Positions 11,720 through 14,163 of a stretch of 14,163 nucleotides of DNA are shown one piece after another. The stretch is from Clostridia bacterium (GTDB lineage Bacteria; Bacillota; Clostridia; Peptostreptococcales; Anaerovoracaceae): contig JAIKZT010000041.1 of the NCBI GenBank assembly GCA_024682015.1, positions 1-14,163 on the forward strand. The letters are read 5' to 3'. The translations under genes were made by a program, and so were the position numbers. Position 1 is the stretch's first letter; the number at the start of each line of letters is the position of its first letter. The notes under the pieces were generated by a model, which ran no database searches, was not told the origin of the DNA, and saw nothing but the letters and a program-made list of their open reading frames with translations.

Positions 11720-12601
11720 TCATTCTTTTGCGGCGCCCTTTTCTTTTTTGGAATACAGCAGGATCCCCGCTAAAACGAGCGCGCCGCCCAGGATCGCCTT
11801 GGCGGACATCTGCTCGTGCAGAAAGACGACGCCCAGAACGCTCGCCACCAGCGGATTGAGCGCGCACAGCAGGCCGGCCGCCTCCGCCGACGTGCCGCTC
11901 TGCGCCACGGGCTGCAGCGTAAAGCCGAAGCCGCTGCAGACGATCGCGAGCACCAGGATGCAGGCCCAGGAAGCTGTGCCCTGCGGCAGATGCGGCGATT
12001 CGAACAGGAAGGAGGCGGCCAGGCTCAGGATGCCGACCGCGCCGACCTGCAGAATGCCCGCGGACAGGGAATCGATGCCGCTGTGGGAAAGCCGGTCCGT
12101 CGCGATGATGGTGAACGCGTAGAAAAACGCCGAAGCAAGGGCCAGGATAATGCCGACCGCGGGACCCGTGCTGCCCGCCAGGGTCAGCAGGGCGACGCCC
12201 GCCAGGCAGATCAGCGAGGCCGTGATGGCCTTGCGCTCCGGTTTGCGGCGGGTCAGAACGGCCTGCAGAAACGGAACGATGACGATGGCCGTGTTCTGCA
12301 GAAACGCCACGGCGCTGGTCGGCGCGTAGCGCAGCGAGGCCAGTTCCGTCGCCATGGTCAGGAAGAACAGCGCGCCCATGATGATGCCTGCGCGAAGCTC
12401 CTGAGCCCGCGACGCCCGAAGCTGCCTGTGAAACAGCGGGATGAGCAGGGCGAAGGCGATCAGGGACCGCAGCGCCATCAGGTTGAAGACGTCCATGCCG
12501 GCCAGCACGATCTTGGAAAAGAGCATGCTGGTGGCGCGGGCCGAGATGACCGCCGCCAGCAGTATTTCGGACTGTCTGCGGGTAAGTTTTGTCGTACGCA
12601 T
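11720..12601 (-). CDS. EamA/DMT-superfamily membrane transporter
   Basis: A 293-residue inner-membrane protein with about ten hydrophobic segments arranged as two EamA repeats (roughly residues 8-137 and 148-285). This matches the drug/metabolite transporter superfamily in length and layout. Typical segments include ALRSLIAFALLIPLF in the first half, SAVAFLQNTAIVIVPFLQAVL at the end of repeat one, and GLLCALNPLVASVLGVVFLHEQM in repeat two. The C-terminus is lysine-rich, suggesting a cytoplasmic tail. DMT proteins often export amino acids or other small metabolites, but the substrate is not predictable here. The start at 12601 is preceded by a weak GGGGG run; codon context and the hydrophobic pattern support it. 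Confidence 0.92.
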   Translation of the reverse strand: MRTTKLTRRQSEILLAAVISARATSMLFSKIVLAGMDVFNLMALRSLIAFALLIPLFHRQLRASRAQELRAGIIMGALFFLTMATELASLRYAPTSAVAFLQNTAIVIVPFLQAVLTRRKPERKAITASLICLAGVALLTLAGSTGPAVGIILALASAFFYAFTIIATDRLSHSGIDSLSAGILQVGAVGILSLAASFLFESPHLPQGTASWACILVLAIVCSGFGFTLQPVAQSGTSAEAAGLLCALNPLVASVLGVVFLHEQMSAKAILGGALVLAGILLYSKKEKGAAKE

Positions 12602-12666
12602 GGTGTTTGCCCCCGGGGGGTTCTTGCTGAGATCTACCGAATTGCGCGATATTGCTCTTCTTTGAT

Positions 12667-12695
12667 ATTATACGCCCTTTTCTTCGGAACACAAA
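12667..12695 (-). promoter_or_regulatory. Promoter of the EamA transporter gene
   Basis: On the minus strand, TTTGTG (12690-12695), a 17-base spacer and a perfect TATAAT (12667-12672) precede the EamA start by about 65 bases. The -35 is overlapped by the 11-bp palindrome ACAAACTTTGT (12691-12701), a possible operator. Confidence 0.6.
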
Positions 12696-12774
12696 CTTTG
12701 TCAGCGCGCGGCGCCGCATTGCGCCGGGTCACATCGCTGCAGCCCGTGAAAAAGAGTGGTCTTTTCCCGCCGGG

Positions 12775-12785
12775 TGTGGTATAGT
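12775..12785 (+). promoter_or_regulatory. Extended -10 promoter of queT
   Basis: TGTGG (12775-12779) directly precedes TATAGT (12780-12785), a good extended -10 element. No convincing -35 is present. Transcription would start near 12791, exactly at the hairpin that precedes the riboswitch. Confidence 0.6.
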
Positions 12786-12791
12786 GTTTCC

Positions 12792-12811
12792 TGCCGGCTC
12801 AAAAGCCGGCA
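12792..12811 (+). other. 5' hairpin upstream of the preQ1 riboswitch
   Basis: TGCCGGCT (12792-12799) pairs perfectly with AGCCGGCA (12804-12811) around a CAAA loop. It sits at the predicted 5' end of the queT transcript and has no T-tract after it. It is more likely a stabilising 5' stem than a terminator. Confidence 0.55.
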
Positions 12812-12818
12812 ATAAATC

Positions 12819-12860
12819 CGTGAGTTCGAAACCATCCTCACGTAAAACAAAACTAAGGAG
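12819..12860 (+). promoter_or_regulatory. preQ1-I riboswitch
   Basis: The P1 stem is CGTGAG (12819-12824) with CTCACG (12837-12842), enclosing the loop TTCGAAACCATC (12825-12836). An A-rich single strand then leads to AAACTAAGGAG. The CC at 12832-12833 can pair with GG at 12857-12858 to close the H-type pseudoknot. Loop, A-rich tail and ACTAAGGA ending match the preQ1-I class as I know it. The end of the aptamer contains the ribosome binding site of queT, so ligand binding should block translation. The downstream gene fits the expected function. Confidence 0.9.
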
Positions 12861-12869
12861 AAACCGAAT

Positions 12870-13361
12870 ATGCAAAACAAAAAGACACTCTACCTGGCGC
12901 AAGCGGGGATGATCGCCGCGATCTACGTGGCGCTCACCGTCGCCTTTGCTGCCTTCTCGTTCGGAGAGGTGCAGGTAAGGCTGGCGGAGGCGCTCACCAT
13001 CCTGCCCGTCTTTACGCCCGCAGCCGTGCCCAGCCTGTTCGTCGGCTGCCTGCTGGGCAACATTCTCGGCGGCGCCGTGCTGCCCGACATCATCTTCGGC
13101 AGCCTCGCGACGCTCCTCGGCGCCATCGGCACCCGCCTGCTGCGCGATCGCAGTCCCTACCTCGCGCCCCTGCCGCCCATCGCTGCGAACACGATCATCG
13201 TGCCCTGGGTGCTGAAGTACGCGTACGGCTTCGAGCTGCCCATCCCCGTCATGATGATCTCCGTAGGCGTCGGGGAAGTCCTGTCCTGCGGCGTGCTGGG
13301 GCTCATCCTCTACTTCGCGCTGAGAAAGCGCAAGGACAGCCTGTTCCCAAACGAAGAGTGA
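12870..13361 (+). CDS. queT: QueT-type queuosine-precursor transporter (ECF S component)
   Basis: A 163-residue integral membrane protein with about five or six hydrophobic segments, the usual length for QueT. The family hallmark near the second helix, EVQVRLAEALTILPVF (33-48), is present. It is followed by VGCLLGNILGG (58-68), FGSLATLLGAIGTR (76-89) and PLPPIAANTIIVPWVL (100-115). QueT is the substrate-binding subunit of an energy-coupling-factor transporter; the shared ATPase and EcfT subunits are not in this window. Uptake of preQ1 or a related deazapurine for tRNA modification is the family role. The preQ1-I riboswitch directly upstream independently supports it. The GGAG ribosome binding site (12857-12860) lies inside the riboswitch tail, nine bases from the ATG. 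Confidence 0.95.
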   Translation: MQNKKTLYLAQAGMIAAIYVALTVAFAAFSFGEVQVRLAEALTILPVFTPAAVPSLFVGCLLGNILGGAVLPDIIFGSLATLLGAIGTRLLRDRSPYLAPLPPIAANTIIVPWVLKYAYGFELPIPVMMISVGVGEVLSCGVLGLILYFALRKRKDSLFPNEE

Positions 13362-13383
13362 CCCGGCCAAACCGGTCCATCGC

Positions 13384-13414
13384 CCCCTGTCCCTTTCGGA
13401 CAGGGGTTTGTTTT
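13384..13414 (+). terminator. Intrinsic terminator of queT
   Basis: CCCCTGTCC (13384-13392) and GGACAGGGG (13398-13406) form a perfect nine-base stem with a CTTTC loop, followed by TTTGTTTT (13407-13414). It begins 22 bases after the queT stop. Confidence 0.92.
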
Positions 13415-13423
13415 GCCGCGCAA

Positions 13424-13463
13424 CAAAGCTTTGCGTGACATTTCCACCCATCGGGCGTATGCT
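13424..13463 (+). promoter_or_regulatory. Promoter of the membrane XRE regulator with adjacent palindrome
   Basis: GTGACA (13435-13440), a 17-base spacer and TATGCT (13458-13463) form a plausible promoter. The perfect palindrome CAAAGCTTTG (13424-13433) abuts the -35 and is a candidate operator, perhaps for the regulator itself. AAAGGAGG (13474-13481) gives a strong ribosome binding site before the ATG at 13489. Confidence 0.55.
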
Positions 13464-13488
13464 GAAAAGGTAGAAAGGAGGACTGCGC

Positions 13489-14154
13489 ATGAACGCTGTC
13501 GCTGAAAATCTGAAGACCGTGCGCACAGCCGCGGGCCTTACGCAGGAAGAGCTCGCCGAAAAGCTCGCGGTGACCCGCCAGGCCGTCTCCTCCTGGGAGA
13601 CGGGGCGCTCCGAACCGGACATCGACACGCTGCTGGCCATCGCGCAGGCGCTGGATACCGACGTTTCTTCGCTCCTCTACGGGCCCAGGGAAGCGCCGTA
13701 CCGCCAGATGCAGCGAAAGTACCTCGCCTGCTTCTGGATCTGCCTCGCAGTGGTCGTTGCGGGACTCGTTTGCCGCTATACTCTTGGGCCGGCGCTGATC
13801 GCTTACAGAGCCCGGACATACGACGGTCTGCCCTATTTCCTTTATCTGTTTTCCGTGCCTGCGCTGGCATCCTGCGCAGGAGGCGTCCTCGCAGCCTGCA
13901 TCCCTTCGCTCTTTACCCGGGTGAGAGTCTCTGCGCGTGTGAGGGTCATCCTGCTGACGGCCGGCGTGCTGTTTCTGGCCGCGCCCCTGCTCTTCTCGCT
14001 GCAGACGATCGCGCTGATGATCAGCAGCGAAGCCCTGCAGCCCGTCTTTACCGGCCTGCAGTTCGCCGTCATGAGCACCTCGTCCATAGACCTGTTCTTC
14101 CGCATCCTGCCCTTTTTCGGCGGCGCCTTCCTGTTCTGCGGCCTGAACCGCTGA
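13489..14154 (+). CDS. XRE-family regulator with C-terminal membrane domain
   Basis: A 221-residue protein. Residues 6-64 form a Cro/CI helix-turn-helix with GLTQEELAEKL, the recognition segment TRQAVSSWETGRSEPD and a leucine-rich end (SSLLYG). The remainder is hydrophobic, with about four membrane segments (roughly 78-98, 114-140, 151-177 and 200-218). This makes it a membrane-tethered DNA-binding protein. Such HTH-plus-membrane proteins are common in Firmicutes, but their signals are mostly unknown. The gene has its own promoter and ribosome binding site and stands alone; the window ends nine bases after its stop, so any partner gene lies outside. It is a different type from the first XRE protein in this window, which has a soluble second domain. 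Confidence 0.9.
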   Translation: MNAVAENLKTVRTAAGLTQEELAEKLAVTRQAVSSWETGRSEPDIDTLLAIAQALDTDVSSLLYGPREAPYRQMQRKYLACFWICLAVVVAGLVCRYTLGPALIAYRARTYDGLPYFLYLFSVPALASCAGGVLAACIPSLFTRVRVSARVRVILLTAGVLFLAAPLLFSLQTIALMISSEALQPVFTGLQFAVMSTSSIDLFFRILPFFGGAFLFCGLNR

Positions 14155-14163
14155 ATTGAGACA

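Overview
The window looks like chromosomal DNA from an anaerobic, fairly GC-rich Firmicute of the Clostridia type. Support for this comes from strong AAGGAGG-type ribosome binding sites before most genes, a preQ1-I riboswitch ahead of a QueT-type queuosine-precursor transporter, a rubrerythrin/rubredoxin oxygen-defence operon, and small XRE regulators. I see no phage, transposon, CRISPR, tRNA or rRNA. The genus cannot be fixed from this sequence alone.

Layout. (1) 165-982, plus strand: an XRE regulator overlapping by one base a small membrane-anchored protein whose C-terminal domain resembles the regulator's own. (2) 1134-4961, minus strand: hyuA-hyuB, an ATP-dependent hydantoinase / 5-oxoprolinase-like pair, divergent from a LysR regulator (5113-6006). 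The shared intergenic region carries a conspicuous array of ATTC-headed direct repeats over both promoters. (3) 6131-7950, minus strand: a rubredoxin-helical-rubredoxin protein translationally coupled to a ferredoxin-rubrerythrin fusion. The fusion contains a well-formed internal ribosome binding site and start. The operon's best promoter lies upstream of an intrinsic terminator, so its leader may be attenuated. (4) 8107-9565, minus strand: lemA and a DUF3137-like membrane protein. (5) 9778-10965, plus strand: a lone enolase-superfamily sugar-acid dehydratase-like enzyme. (6) 11140-12601, minus strand: an EamA transporter and a small nitroreductase. (7) 12780-13414, plus strand: extended -10 promoter, 5' hairpin, preQ1-I riboswitch, queT and terminator. 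(8) 13489-14154, plus strand: an XRE regulator with about four membrane segments.

How the genes may work together. The LysR protein probably controls hyuAB and itself. The iron-protein operon probably passes electrons from ferredoxin or NAD(P)H oxidoreductases through rubredoxin domains to the rubrerythrin diiron site, reducing peroxide. queT is probably shut off at translation when preQ1 is plentiful. The remaining genes look like independent housekeeping or accessory units. Nothing here is a clear new defence or mobile system. The features most worth a second look are the ferredoxin-rubrerythrin fusion with internal start, the promoter-terminator leader of that operon, the duplicated domain in the first two genes, and the repeat array between hyuA and the LysR gene.
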